Assembly: GCA_958295605.1 (NCBI GenBank)
Contig: OY282503.1
Coordinates: 47,723,095 to 47,787,094, forward strand
Direction of reading: 5' to 3'
Source: Ajuga chamaepitys
Lineage: Eukaryota > Streptophyta > Magnoliopsida > Lamiales > Lamiaceae
DNA length: 64,000 bases
Positions 43,825 through 54,026 of the stretch are shown in pieces. A program made the position numbers and the translations under genes. Under the pieces are notes generated by a model, which was not told the DNA's origin, ran no database searches, and worked only from the letters and a program-made list of their open reading frames with translations. Positions within the stretch are counted from its first letter, which is position 1, and each line of letters begins with the position of its first letter.

Positions 43825-45694
43825 CTATTTCTCTACTGCCTTTTCTTTATCAACTTGCAGCTTAGGACCTTCATACTCAGTGCCACTTTTCACTCGAATT
43901 GCATGACACTGTTCCCTCGGATTCACCACTGTGTGACTCAGGAATAGCCTCTGCTTATGCTGGGCTCCAACAATCTTTATTAGCTGGCTCATGTTTGTAG
44001 AAATCTCATTGACACTATTCTCGAGTTGCTTTATATCTGCTCCCTCACTAGTCATTTGTTTGTTTAGCTCAATAGATTTTCCGTCTATCTTTCTCTCCAA
44101 TTGAGCTAGCTTTTCATCATACTTAGTAAACTGTGACTGCATTATCTCCTCTTGTGTCGGCTTCTGGCCATCATGTGTCATACTATTCATGATAACGAAT
44201 TCTAGTGGCGGATTGAGTGAATTCTTCGTGTTTCCATAGGAAAAGTTTTAGGGGATATTTGTTTTGGGATGTCGTCATCCGGATGTGGCATGAGTCATCC
44301 TCAACGTATTTCACTTTACTCCGGATGGTCCCTCATTCCACATCCATACCCTATTGCCTACATCACCTTTTACAATTTCCAATACACATTTTACAAATTC
44401 CGATACACATCCTACCCTACTATACCCTTAAACTAAAATAGTTTTTTGGATGTCCTATCCGTGGATGTGCCCCATCGGACGTGGCACATGTCACCACATT
44501 CCAAACCAAGTACCCCCTTAGTGATTCCGGTTAGGTGGGTACTAATTGTACCTAGGCTAATTGTTCCGAAAGTTATTGAAGTTCCTTTGTATTACGAAGT
44601 TAACATCTTCAACATCTTTTTGGCCCGATGACTGCTGTGATGAGATATCAGTGTGTTGTGCTAATGTCAGACTAGTTAGTAAACTTACTTGGTTCGTCAG
44701 AGCGGACAACTGAGAGGTAAGAGTATCATTTGGCTCTGCTTCTACAACGCTAGCTACTCTTCTTGGATGATTCCTCTCATTAGACCATTGATAGCTAGTT
44801 CTGGCCATTGCATCCAAAATAGAGAATGCAGATCTCACATTCTTGTCCCTCAGACCACCCCCTGCGGCAAGATCCACATGATCCCGTGTTGGAGCAAGCA
44901 AACCATTATAGAACTTGCACACTTGCTGCTTCTTCGAAACCCATGTTGAGGACAACTCCAGATAAGATCCCGGAATCGTTCCTAAGCTTCACCGAACAGT
45001 TCTTGATCCATCTGCTTGAACTGATTTATCTTGTTCTGTAGATCTAGCATCTTGCTTGGCTAGAAAGTACTTCAGAAGAAATCTTGTGTTCAGATCTTCC
45101 CATCTGTGACATTATCTAGCAAATTATACCACTACAATGCTTTGTCTTTCAGTGAGAACGTGAACATCCTCATTTTTACTTGCTCGTGTGGCAGATGATT
45201 CATCTTGATCATTTCAGCCAACCTGCGGAACTTATTCAGATGCACATTCGAGTCTTCTAGTGCGCTACCACCAAACTGGTTTTGTTGAACAATATTTATC
45301 AGAGTAGGCTTCAACTCGAAGCTATTAGAATTCAATGGTAGTGGTTGCACTCCTCCAACCGGCTGATTTGGCATGAGACGAAGACAATCACTTATGGGTG
45401 TGGTGTCCTCGTCTACGTCATCTTGCGCAATCTAAACTTGTCTCTGCTGCTGTGGTGGCTGTTGTTGTTGCAGATTAGTGACTCTATCAGCCAGATTGGC
45501 TACGACCCCTAATATCTGTTCAGTACCTCCTCTTGATTCATATTCTGTGGAGCGTTATCCTTCTCAACAGTGTGATTTTTTCTCTTTCTGCGGGCAGTTG
45601 CTTCAATCTCAAGATCGAAAGGAACATGATGTTCTTTCTCTTTTGACCTAGTTTGCATGCGAAACCTGAAAATAATGACAAAAAGGAATACCAT
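43825..45694 (-). pseudogene. Gypsy gag remains (copy A)
   Basis: From the likely ATG at 45658 (MQTRSKEKEHHVPFDLEIEA) through FGGSALEDSNVHLNKFRRLA...MRMFTFSLKDKAL (45132-45374), VCKFYNGLLAPTRDHVDLAA...MARTSYQWSNER (44557-44955) and a coiled-coil-like stretch QLERKIDGKSIELNKQM (43825-44190). Several stops, shifts and a MITE interrupt it. Confidence 0.7.
44251..44517. mobile_element. Tourist/Harbinger MITE, 267 bp, in Gypsy gag
   Basis: Inverted ends GGGGATATTTGTTTTGGGATG and, on the other strand, GGGGGTACTTGGTTTGGAATG. TTA on both sides (44248-44250, 44518-44520) is the canonical Harbinger target. Copy B of the Gypsy sequence breaks off before this position. Confidence 0.85.
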
Positions 45695-45860
45695 ATAAAA
45701 CTATATGTTGTACGTCTATTAACAACTCCCTTATCTCGAAGCGAAATTGTTAAACGATTAAACTAAGCCTAAGTGATCAAATTATGCCCAGTTATAAAAT
45801 AGGAACAAACACATAGATAAATAATAAAAAACTGGAGTCTATAAATTAAAAAAATTAATC

Positions 45861-48540
45861 ACATTTTGGCGACCGTGCAACTTCCAGCTTCAAACGCCTT
45901 AACCAGTCTTCTTTTGGCATGACCGTGTTGCCTTTCGGTGCGGTCGTGTCAGCTTTGCAACAATATGCACGATTTGGCCTCATTTTGACGCGGTCGCGTC
46001 CAATCTTGGCGCGGTTGCGTTGATTCTTCAACGTGTTGGGCTTGAATTTTGGTCCAATGTGGCCCATTTTGTCTTTTCTTCGACTTGTTTTTTCATGTAA
46101 CCTCGTAAAAATCTTCTTTTTAGCCTAAAAAATAAAACTCTACAAATCAAGTCAATACATGTCAAATGGCCTTATATATCAAATATGAACAATTCTCGAC
46201 CAGGTATGCATGCAAATGCTACAAAATAAACACTTAAATTGACCTAAATACATGCATAGACAACGTGTATAAAATCTCCCAAACTTAAACTGTTGTTCAT
46301 CCTGAACAACAAACGAAAATAGAACAAGACCACATGTATTTAGGGCGATTGGACGATGAATCAAGTTTCTGATTGATTTTCTCAAAAAGCCAAGCAACAC
46401 AGTGTAATTAAGCAAATGTGATGACGCAAAAATCAACTATTTCCGAGACTTTGAACTTTCGAACTATTCAATCATCATCGCGTAAGTGTTTCGCTCATCT
46501 CTCAAGTGTTTATGATAAGACATTCTCACTCGAATTGGATTATACACACTGCCTAACATATGCTTGCCAATTGTCTAAACTAGACTTCGTACTTGACATA
46601 TGTGACAAAGAAACAAATAGGTCTTCATTTAGTTGAAATGTGGGCTTAAGGTAAGGTGTGATAATTTTTTGATATAAGTGACTATTTAATGGACTAATCA
46701 AGTTAGTTACTAACTCGATTACCCCTCGATACAACCACTCACTCTCATTCTCCAATTCTCAGCAAATCACCCCGTAAAGTGACTTCTTCACATTCAAAAC
46801 TCCTCACAACTTGGGACTACCCGTTTCAATAAATGCTTCATCCAACACTTTTATATTTCTAACCTCTCCTCAAATTATAAAAAGAAAAAACAGTAAAACA
46901 CATATATACATCCAACTTTTTCTTTGATTTTTTTATTTTTTTAAAGACATCAAACTATGAGACGTCGACCTTTCTCAAATTTTCACCTATACACATATAT
47001 TCCTTCCACTCTTTCATTTATCCATTACTCCACCCACTTATTCCCGAAATTTCCTAAACTACCTTCCAATCCATCTCCCTCTTACTCAATTAGTCCAAAT
47101 CAAGGCCAAAGACTAAAATTGAAGGATGTTTGGCTTGTAATGTAGGGCTATCAATTACAAAGCTTAAAAGTTAAAGTGGGCTAACTAAGGATAATCTTTT
47201 AAATTTTTGGTAAAAAGGATCATTTAACGGCTCAAACATAGGTTAAAATCAAGAACTGCCTAAATCATCTTCTAAATCATGACATACACTTAACATATTC
47301 TCAGTAAAGTCTCAAGGAAAGTTCTAGAGACTAATGCATATATCCAATCAAAAATCACCCCGGAAGAAATCATGTTACTCCTAAAATAGGAGTGCAATTA
47401 GGCTCAAATTCTCACAGGGTTCATTCTGATCAAACATTCTAAATTCAAGCTCAATTTCGTCTCAAATTACCTCTCATGCTCAACTGTGTGCTAATTGTAC
47501 AATGTTTTATTCAAAATCACCTCATCATCAACACATCATCGTCTATCGTTTCCCTAAATTCCTCTTTTTTACCACGACCCAAACGACTAGTACTCAGGCT
47601 TATTACTTCTAGACTCCAACAACAAAAATAAATAAAGCATAAATAAAAAAAAACTATTATGACAACATGACCACCAAATTAAAGAACACAAATGGGCTCA
47701 CCGACCCAATGACTCCACTACTGAAATACCAACACGCAGCGAGCACACAGGCTCATCAAAGGAAAAAAACAAGTAAATAAATAAGCAAAAGAGACACAAC
47801 AAATAACGTGCAAAAACTGTAAGTAGCTGCCGAGTCGTCCCACTATTCACCCCCTCTCCCAAAATTGGCCAAAGGCCAAGTTTGTGGGAAAATAGTAGTA
47901 CGTCTTGGTGTTCAACTCACAAACCATTGCAGCGGTGGTGGTGGTTGGAAACCTTGTTGGCTCCAAAATTGGGCCAACGCATCCCAACGGACATCTTGAT
48001 GTTGTCTCCAAGCTCGAGCTTCATTTCCTTGTCGATGCTCGATCCTTTCCAGTGCAAAACCGAATAAGATTCGGCTATCGTTTGGGTATATCACCACCCT
48101 TTCTAGATCCAAAACAGGGACTTCTTCAACCTCTTTTCGCTTCCCCATGCCCTTGCTAGTGCTAGCTTTCGTGAAGTCATCTTAGTGAACCTGATGCGGC
48201 TGTTTTAATCCACTTTGCGAACTGACGCGACGTCGAGCAATCCTAGCTTGAAATTTCTAGGCTAAATTTGATGTGGCTGCATCGTGTGGTGGCGCGACTG
48301 CGTTGCTCAGGTCAGTTTTAAATTGGCCTCCCCGGATGATTTTGACGTGACTGTGTCCCTTTGTGGTGCGGTCGAATTGCCTTCCTTCGAGAGCTAGGCC
48401 ATTTTTTCTGTCTTTTCGACCCCTACTTCTTGCTATCACTTTCTTTCGCGCTTGTTTCATCAATGCTGGTACCTAAAATCACAAAAACACTAAAAATACA
48501 AGTAAACTCATAAAAATAAATATAAATATAAATAACAAAA
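45861..48540 (-). other. Non-coding Gypsy-related region, LTR and UTR not delimited
   Basis: No gene. Minus-strand short frames at 45855-46067 and 48257-48463 share repeated CGACCGYG/ACGCGACCGCG-type motifs. A minus-strand frame at 47912-48148 ends FWSQQGFQPPPPLQW, like tail regions of plant Gypsy extra ORFs. I could not find paired LTR ends or a primer site here. Confidence 0.4.
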
Positions 48541-50060
48541 ATTAAAGAAAACAGTAAACATCGGGGTGCCTCCCAACAAGCGCTAAATTTACGTCTTTAG
48601 CCCCACAACTTTTCTGGTTCTAATTCGGCTTCTTCAGCCGCATTTTCTTCCTAACTACTTCTCTCATCATGGGATTTTAGCTTTAGATGCTTAGGTAATG
48701 GTTTGTGTTCTGAGCAGCCTTCACACCCTCTTAGTGCCTTCTCGCCTGTTTTTTTTCCTTATGTCTCCATTGGTTGGACTTCCTTTTGGAGATTCCTGCA
48801 AGACATCTAGAGCACAAACACTTTCCACAATATCAGGGTTAGTAGAGTCATGGTGATCAAGGGTAAACGTAGACTCAACGAGGCACACTTCAGGGGTATC
48901 ACAATCACTAAGTGAGATTAAGTTTGTGTTTAATGTGGCATCTAAACTCTATATAGTGCTATACGTTTCACTGTGATAAACTTTCTCACTATCTTATTGT
49001 TTTTTAGCTTCATATATAGAAAACATGACTTTCTCCCCATCTACCCTCAAAGTTAACTCCCACTTTTGGCATCTATAAGAGCCTTACCCGTTGCTAGAAA
49101 CGGGCGACCTAAGATCAAGGGGACTTCCTTGTCTTCTACCATGTCCAGCACTACAAAATCGATGGGAATTATAAACTTACCAACTTTTAATAAACATCCT
49201 CTACAATGCTCCGTGGCCAAGTTATAGAGCGGTCGGCCATATGTAGGTCGATTGTAGTGGGTTTCATCGTGGCTATGCCTAATTTTTCAAATATAGACAG
49301 AGGCATTAAGTTGATACTAGCTCCTAGATCGCATTGTGCTTTATCATAAGATACATTACCTATTTTGCACTCAAGAGTAAAACTACCTGGATCTTTGCGC
49401 TTTAATGGAAGTTTCCTTTGGATCACTGCACTGCATTCTTCCGTCAGATTCACCGTTTCATAATCCTCCCATCTTCTCTTCTAAGCAATTACCTCTTTCA
49501 AGAATTTCACATAGTTTGACATCTGCTATAGTGCTTCAACAAATGGAATGTTGATTTGGATTTTCTTCAGTACCTCCAAAAACTTTGCGAAGTGCTCATC
49601 GATCTTCTTCTTTCTTTAAATTTGTGGGAATTGAATTGGAGGGACATACTCTGGTAAGTCGACTTTTTGCCTCTTTTCTTTTCCTTGCGCCCTTCTTTCT
49701 TTCTCTAAGTGTTCTTTCTCTACAACATTTTCTTTATCAACTAGCAGCTTAGGACCTTCATACTCGGTGCCACTTCTCACTCGAATTGCGTGACACTGTA
49801 ATCTCAGATTCACCACCGTGTCACTCGGGAATTGCCCCTGGTTATGCTAGGCTCCAACAATCTTTATTAGCTGACTCATGTTTGTAGAAATTTCATTGAC
49901 ACTATTCTCGAGTTGCTTGATATCTCCTCCCTGACTAGTCATTTGCTTGTTTAGCTTAATAAATTTTCCGTCCATCTTTCTCTCCAATTGAGCTAGCTTT
50001 TCATCATACTTATCAAACTGTTACTAGATTCTCCTCTTGCGTTAGCTTCTGGCCATCATA
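48541..50060 (-). mobile_element. Athila-like Ty3/Gypsy fragment, copy B
   Basis: Nearly collinear with copy A from AGAGCACAAACACTTTCCAC (48812) to CTTCTGGCCATCAT (50058), where it breaks. On the minus strand the part near 48560-48590 reads AGCGCTTGTTGGGAGGCACC, a sequence type usually found after the Gypsy coding region, so a pol-sized deletion probably joins protease to 3' sequence here. Confidence 0.7.
49187..49816 (-). pseudogene. Gypsy gag tail and retropepsin (copy B)
   Basis: Protease fragment VIQRKLPLKRKDPGSFTLEC, CDLGASINLMPLSIFEKLG, DRSITWPRSIVEDV (49187-49453), with the catalytic Asp present but the frame broken downstream (about 49190). Gag tail piece QCHAIRVRSGTEYEGPKLLV with Lys/Glu-rich helix at 49616-49816. 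Confidence 0.75.
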
Positions 50061-50415
50061 AAATTGTTAGCAGGACCATAACTATTTTAGCAACTTATGG
50101 TGTCATCTGGCTAAGCTGGAAGTGGCTAACCAACATTGGAGTAATAAAAACTTATGTTGACCTGAAATCACAGTGGCTTAACGGAGATTTGTACAAGCAT
50201 TGGCGGATAACTTAGTTTACGTAATCATTTTCAGTGGAAATTTATAGGGTGTTTGAACCGTCAACGAGACTAATGTGAGTAACCGAATCTGAACCATTAG
50301 TTATGTAATCGTCGGGAATGGAGGTTTTCACCAAAATTACTAATATCAATTAAATCCTGCATTCGAAAATAGTGCATTCGAATTTTCGTGCTATGTGTGC
50401 AATACCTAAAGCAAA

Positions 50416-50583
50416 CTTCGTGCCAACAACGAATCTTATTTTAACCTTCGTGCCAATGTAGAAGAATCTTTCATACTCCCAAGTTGGCACCAAAGATTCG
50501 AAAAAGTAACACTTCGTGCCATTAAAAATTTCGTTCATTATTATCTCTATCTACTACGGTGCACTGTACAACCCTTCGTGCCA
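50416..50583. repeat. Cluster of CTTCGTGCCA decamers
   Basis: CTTCGTGCCA occurs four times, at 50416, 50446, 50512 and 50574, with a near reverse-complement match (TGGCACCAAAG) at 50485. GTGCATTCGAATTTTCGTGC lies just before. Such short interspersed arrays are typical of transposon subterminal regions; no transposon end was found nearby. Confidence 0.6.
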
Positions 50584-52199
50584 TTTTTAATGCGTATCTG
50601 TGGCAACTTGTCATATAGATACTACTTTATGTTAAGTGAAAAGTGGTTTCAGTGTCATCTTAGAAAATCACATGCAAAACATACTGTTCATGGTCGAAAT
50701 ATGTTACACAGTGTTGATAATACTGGGCGGGAGAAATAATAAATTAGCCTACCAATAGAAAGCTTCCTGATATTTGAAATTTCAAAATACATTTCTTCAG
50801 TAAATAAATGGGATAGAGAGACCTGCAAAAGTATATGTTGTCAGGCGACGTAGATATGATCCTGACAAAAGTGATGTCTGCTTCAGTGGATAGGTTGGGC
50901 AGAAAAGAGGCGGTGGGGGGTGGGGGCGTGCTGCGCGTGGACGGAGTGCTAAAGCGCGTAGTTTTCGCGAGCCCTGTTGCTACAGTTGCAAATGTTTTGC
51001 ATTTTATACATTATTAGAAAACAATCAAAATCTATACATAGGGTTTAGTGCTACATCCTACCCTTTTCACTAAAATTAATTGTATAGACTAGAATAATTT
51101 AAAGGCACCGGCACAATAGAAGGGAAAATAATTGAATGTATTTATCTCTCGAAAAAGAAAAAAAAGGTCCACTTTTCCTATTAACACGTGCTCATCAACT
51201 CATGCGTTAAAATCTTGTGAAAGAGGTTAATCGACTATTTCTGGAATTCAATTATAATATTTTACACATCAATGGTGGATAGTTAACATTGGGCCACGGT
51301 GGTCAAAGAGAACGTGTTGAGTTTCACTTCTTAATCAAGAGTTTGTGTATTTATAGACTCTAATCTGAAAAGCAGGGCACAGTGTTGAAAATTTAATAAT
51401 AGGAATGCGTGTAACCAAGAAACCCCTGTTTGTACTCTGTAGATGAGAAATAGCACAAGACCAGAGTCGTACAAATATTATAGTTAGGTAGTCTCAGCCA
51501 CACAATTGTGCTGAGACTCCGTACGCAGACTTTGGTGTCACTTTCCCATAAAAATTGCATGACTGGACATTTTCATAAACTCACCAACTTTTTTAGTATT
51601 TAGCCAAACGGATCACCCCCAAGATCTGACTTCATTTGGTCATACCTTAATTACAAGGGACACAAGGTATAATGCCCTTGTCAGATAGTGCCAACCCTCT
51701 TTTTTACTTAGTTGACTTTTTTCTTGATAATATGCCCCAAAATGACCAACTTGCCCTTTTTTGTCCTTTTGTTAAAAAATGCTCTTCATTATTCTGATAA
51801 AACTAGCGAGCATTCTTTTATTTCAATTCAGTCCTTATATTTTATCCTTTTGGTTTTGTCCAAATAATATTTCAAATAAATTTCCGTCCTATATTTTCTT
51901 AATTATAAATTAACCCCAAAATTAATTTTCTCATGCAAAATTAATCTTTAGTATTATGGAAATAGTCCATTACGACCATATCAGGCCCATCATGCTTCCG
52001 TCAATTAAATTCTTGAAACATAAACCAAGTTTCGTACCTTTTTGACCGAATTGCCGTCGGGTCGTATCCACCGGTTTTTACGAACTGCTCCTCACAGCCC
52101 AACCACTCGATCGCAACCTATGGTTCCAGACGTAGATTCCTTCAACAGCAACCAGCACAGCCTCGATTCGTTTTCTACCTCGAGGCGTACGGTATTCTC
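50584..52199. other. Spacer left of the pararetrovirus
   Basis: No gene recognised. It contains a G-rich patch (50905-50930) and the imperfect palindrome GTCTCAGCCACACAATTGTG followed by CTGAGAC (about 51491-51517). The part 52050-52200 could be the end of the viral leader or host flank; the viral border is not sharp. Confidence 0.35.
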
Positions 52200-52252
52200 C
52201 TTGGTTAATGAACAGAAATAAAACTTTGGAAGATGATGAACAAAAGCCCAAC

Positions 52253-52258
52253 TTTATT
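52253..52258 (-). terminator. AATAAA polyadenylation signal of the pararetrovirus
   Basis: AATAAA on the minus strand about 200 bases after the TATA box. That is the usual arrangement that gives terminally redundant pararetroviral RNA: the signal is passed once near the cap and used on the second pass of a circular template. Small perfect hairpins (TAGCTACttatgGTAGCTA at 52319-52337; TCTCC/GGAGA at 52288-52305) lie just upstream in the transcript. Confidence 0.65.
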
Positions 52259-52453
52259 GAGAAATCATGAAAATATTATTACATTAGTACATCTCCTGTT
52301 GGGAGGAGACGACCTGTTTAGCTACTTATGGTAGCTACACTCTGCTCACACATAAACTCGAAAACTAGAATGGAAAGACTAACTATTACAATGTTTATTG
52401 TTTGTAAGAAAACAGAGGGGAATGGTCGATGCCTTCTGCTTCCTTCTACCCTG

Positions 52454-52462
52454 TATTTATAG
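52454..52462 (-). promoter_or_regulatory. TATA box of the pararetrovirus promoter
   Basis: CTATAAATA in the context CCTCTATAAATACAGGG on the minus strand, about 250 bases after the ORF6 stop. Transcription would start near 52425. Upstream sequence (52470-52700) holds repeated CATGTGAA words at about 52555, 52578 and 52608, possible enhancer elements. Confidence 0.75.
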
Positions 52463-52715
52463 AGGTTCAAGACCTCTATCCTTGAATTATTGCGTCCAGC
52501 TGTAAGCCTTTGATTAGCTCTTCAAATTTTCTGGATGCAACATCTTATCTTGTTCACATGCATGTGGTCCCTTCTTCACATGGTTCACAGGCTGTGGACC
52601 CTTGCTTCACATGCAGCCTTCAATTATTCTGCAGTGAGTGCTTCCACCTTTTGTCGTTTTGGGTGGATGCAATTCTTGTGACTCATCCCATTGCTGTTTG
52701 TAGGGGACCCTTTTT

Positions 52716-54026
52716 TTAATTTTTTCTGGGTGGTCCCCTTGGCATCTTCTGCTTTCGCAATGGCTCCTTCTCGTTCCTCTTTCCTTTGTCATTGATGACA
52801 GGGAAAGCTTGCCCAAACAGTGCCTTTTCTTGTTCCGGGCACCTGGAACAAATTCGACTTGTCCACCGTCCGTTATGTGCCATATTGCAATATTTTCGGG
52901 CGGTCTCTGAACTTGCCGACAGCTCGTTTTTCCATAACATCTCTCTTTTCTGCTCAAAGATGTTCTCCGCATATGGAGAAGTTTTGGATGTCATGGTGTT
53001 GATCAAGAGAGATCCATTCGCCGTCTTGTGGAAGACTTTGAAACTCCCTTTAATCTTTCTCATCTCCATGAGACAAACCCATATGCCCCATGCTCTCCTC
53101 GTGGTAATATCATCCTCCGTAAATGTTGATACTAAAGGAATCTTGTGATCTTGGGCAGACATGTTTTTGTTGGCCTGCCTGGGATCAGGTCTTTGCAGCT
53201 TAATGAAATGGAACGCTGGATAAGACCCATTCTTGTATGGTTCTGGAGCCGCTGATGTAAACTTTAGCTCCAGAATATCTCCTCGTTCGAGATGGTTGTT
53301 ATTTTCCCATGTCTCGAACACAGCATTAAAAATCCATCCCGGAAGTTTTGAGATTTCCGGAAAACCTGGTGCGACAGTATAAACCGAAGCTAGAGCTCCG
53401 AAATCATACCATTCTTTTACTTCTTGTGGACTGGCTCCGGGGTTCGTCCACATTCTTGGATATTTACCAGATCTATCAATCTGGCATCTTGCTGGGTTAA
53501 CTCCAGCTCCTGTGAGAATTTTCTCCCATGTTCTTTGGTAAACCTGAAAAGGAGAAACTTTAAGCTCGTTAATATCAATCTTAGAGGTACTAGCCATTGG
53601 CCTAAGATTGATCTCTCCCTCTTTTACCCCAGAGGTGATGGGTTGGCTTGAAACATCAGGAGGATTAACCTCCGTCTGCTCAATTGCTTCTTCGGTTAGA
53701 TCCGTATAGGGATCCAACTTAGAACTCGTGCTCACAGTACTTGAATCTGTGGCGACCGGATTAGGGGCCCGTTCCCGAAACTCGACTTTTTGCTTCCCTG
53801 AGGAGGCTTCCCGTCGGATAGGAATAATCAGGCTGTCCCAAAGGCAACTACTTGCCAGTCTGGTAGCCTTCATCGCGCTGTGGACTTTTAACAAGTCCTC
53901 TTGTTGTACTCGACCCGCGACTTTGGCTTGAATATCCAAATCGTTGATCCTCTTGTCAAGCTCCTTCAAGCGTTCCTGGAGATGCCTGTATCCTGTTAGG
54001 ATGGAGTTGGCTTCACTGGACTCCAT
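52716..54026 (-). CDS. Pararetrovirus ORF6, transactivator-position protein
   Basis: 436 residues, ATG at 54026, overlapping the polymerase end by 14 bases. The N-terminus is a predicted coiled coil (LQERLKELDKRINDLDIQAK, about residues 15-40). Then comes a central globular part with Trp/Tyr-rich stretches (EVKEWYDFGALASVYTVAPG, GWIFNAVFETWENN, AWGIWVCLMEM) and a Lys/Arg-rich tail. In caulimo-, cavemo- and solendoviruses this place holds the inclusion-body/translation transactivator, which allows translation of the downstream ORFs of a polycistronic RNA. I do not recognise its sequence motif, so the role rests on position. The frame is intact. Confidence 0.6.
   Translation of the reverse strand: MESSEANSILTGYRHLQERLKELDKRINDLDIQAKVAGRVQQEDLLKVHSAMKATRLASSCLWDSLIIPIRREASSGKQKVEFRERAPNPVATDSSTVSTSSKLDPYTDLTEEAIEQTEVNPPDVSSQPITSGVKEGEINLRPMASTSKIDINELKVSPFQVYQRTWEKILTGAGVNPARCQIDRSGKYPRMWTNPGASPQEVKEWYDFGALASVYTVAPGFPEISKLPGWIFNAVFETWENNNHLERGDILELKFTSAAPEPYKNGSYPAFHFIKLQRPDPRQANKNMSAQDHKIPLVSTFTEDDITTRRAWGIWVCLMEMRKIKGSFKVFHKTANGSLLINTMTSKTSPYAENIFEQKREMLWKNELSASSETARKYCNMAHNGRWTSRICSRCPEQEKALFGQAFPVINDKGKRNEKEPLRKQKMPRGPPRKN

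Larger units (their letters stand above)
42925..45860 (-). mobile_element. Athila-like Ty3/Gypsy fragment, copy A
   Basis: Minus-strand gag and protease region of a chromoviral-unrelated Gypsy element. The N-terminal gag motif MQTRSKEK...PFDLEIE (45658) is typical of Athila-type elements, as are the gag domain and long spacer before the protease. RT and integrase are absent: the sequence ends near 42925 where it meets the older Copia. Copy B at 48800-50060 repeats the part 42925-44190. A Harbinger-type MITE sits inside (44251-44517). Confidence 0.75.

Noticed and set aside
50835..51017. Small Gly/Val-rich protein
   Set aside because: Short frame through a G-rich patch, no motif or gene structure.
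52607..52972. Additional viral ORF after ORF6
   Set aside because: Lies in another frame over the end of ORF6 and runs into the promoter; no motif and Arg/Lys bias from the overlapped basic tail.
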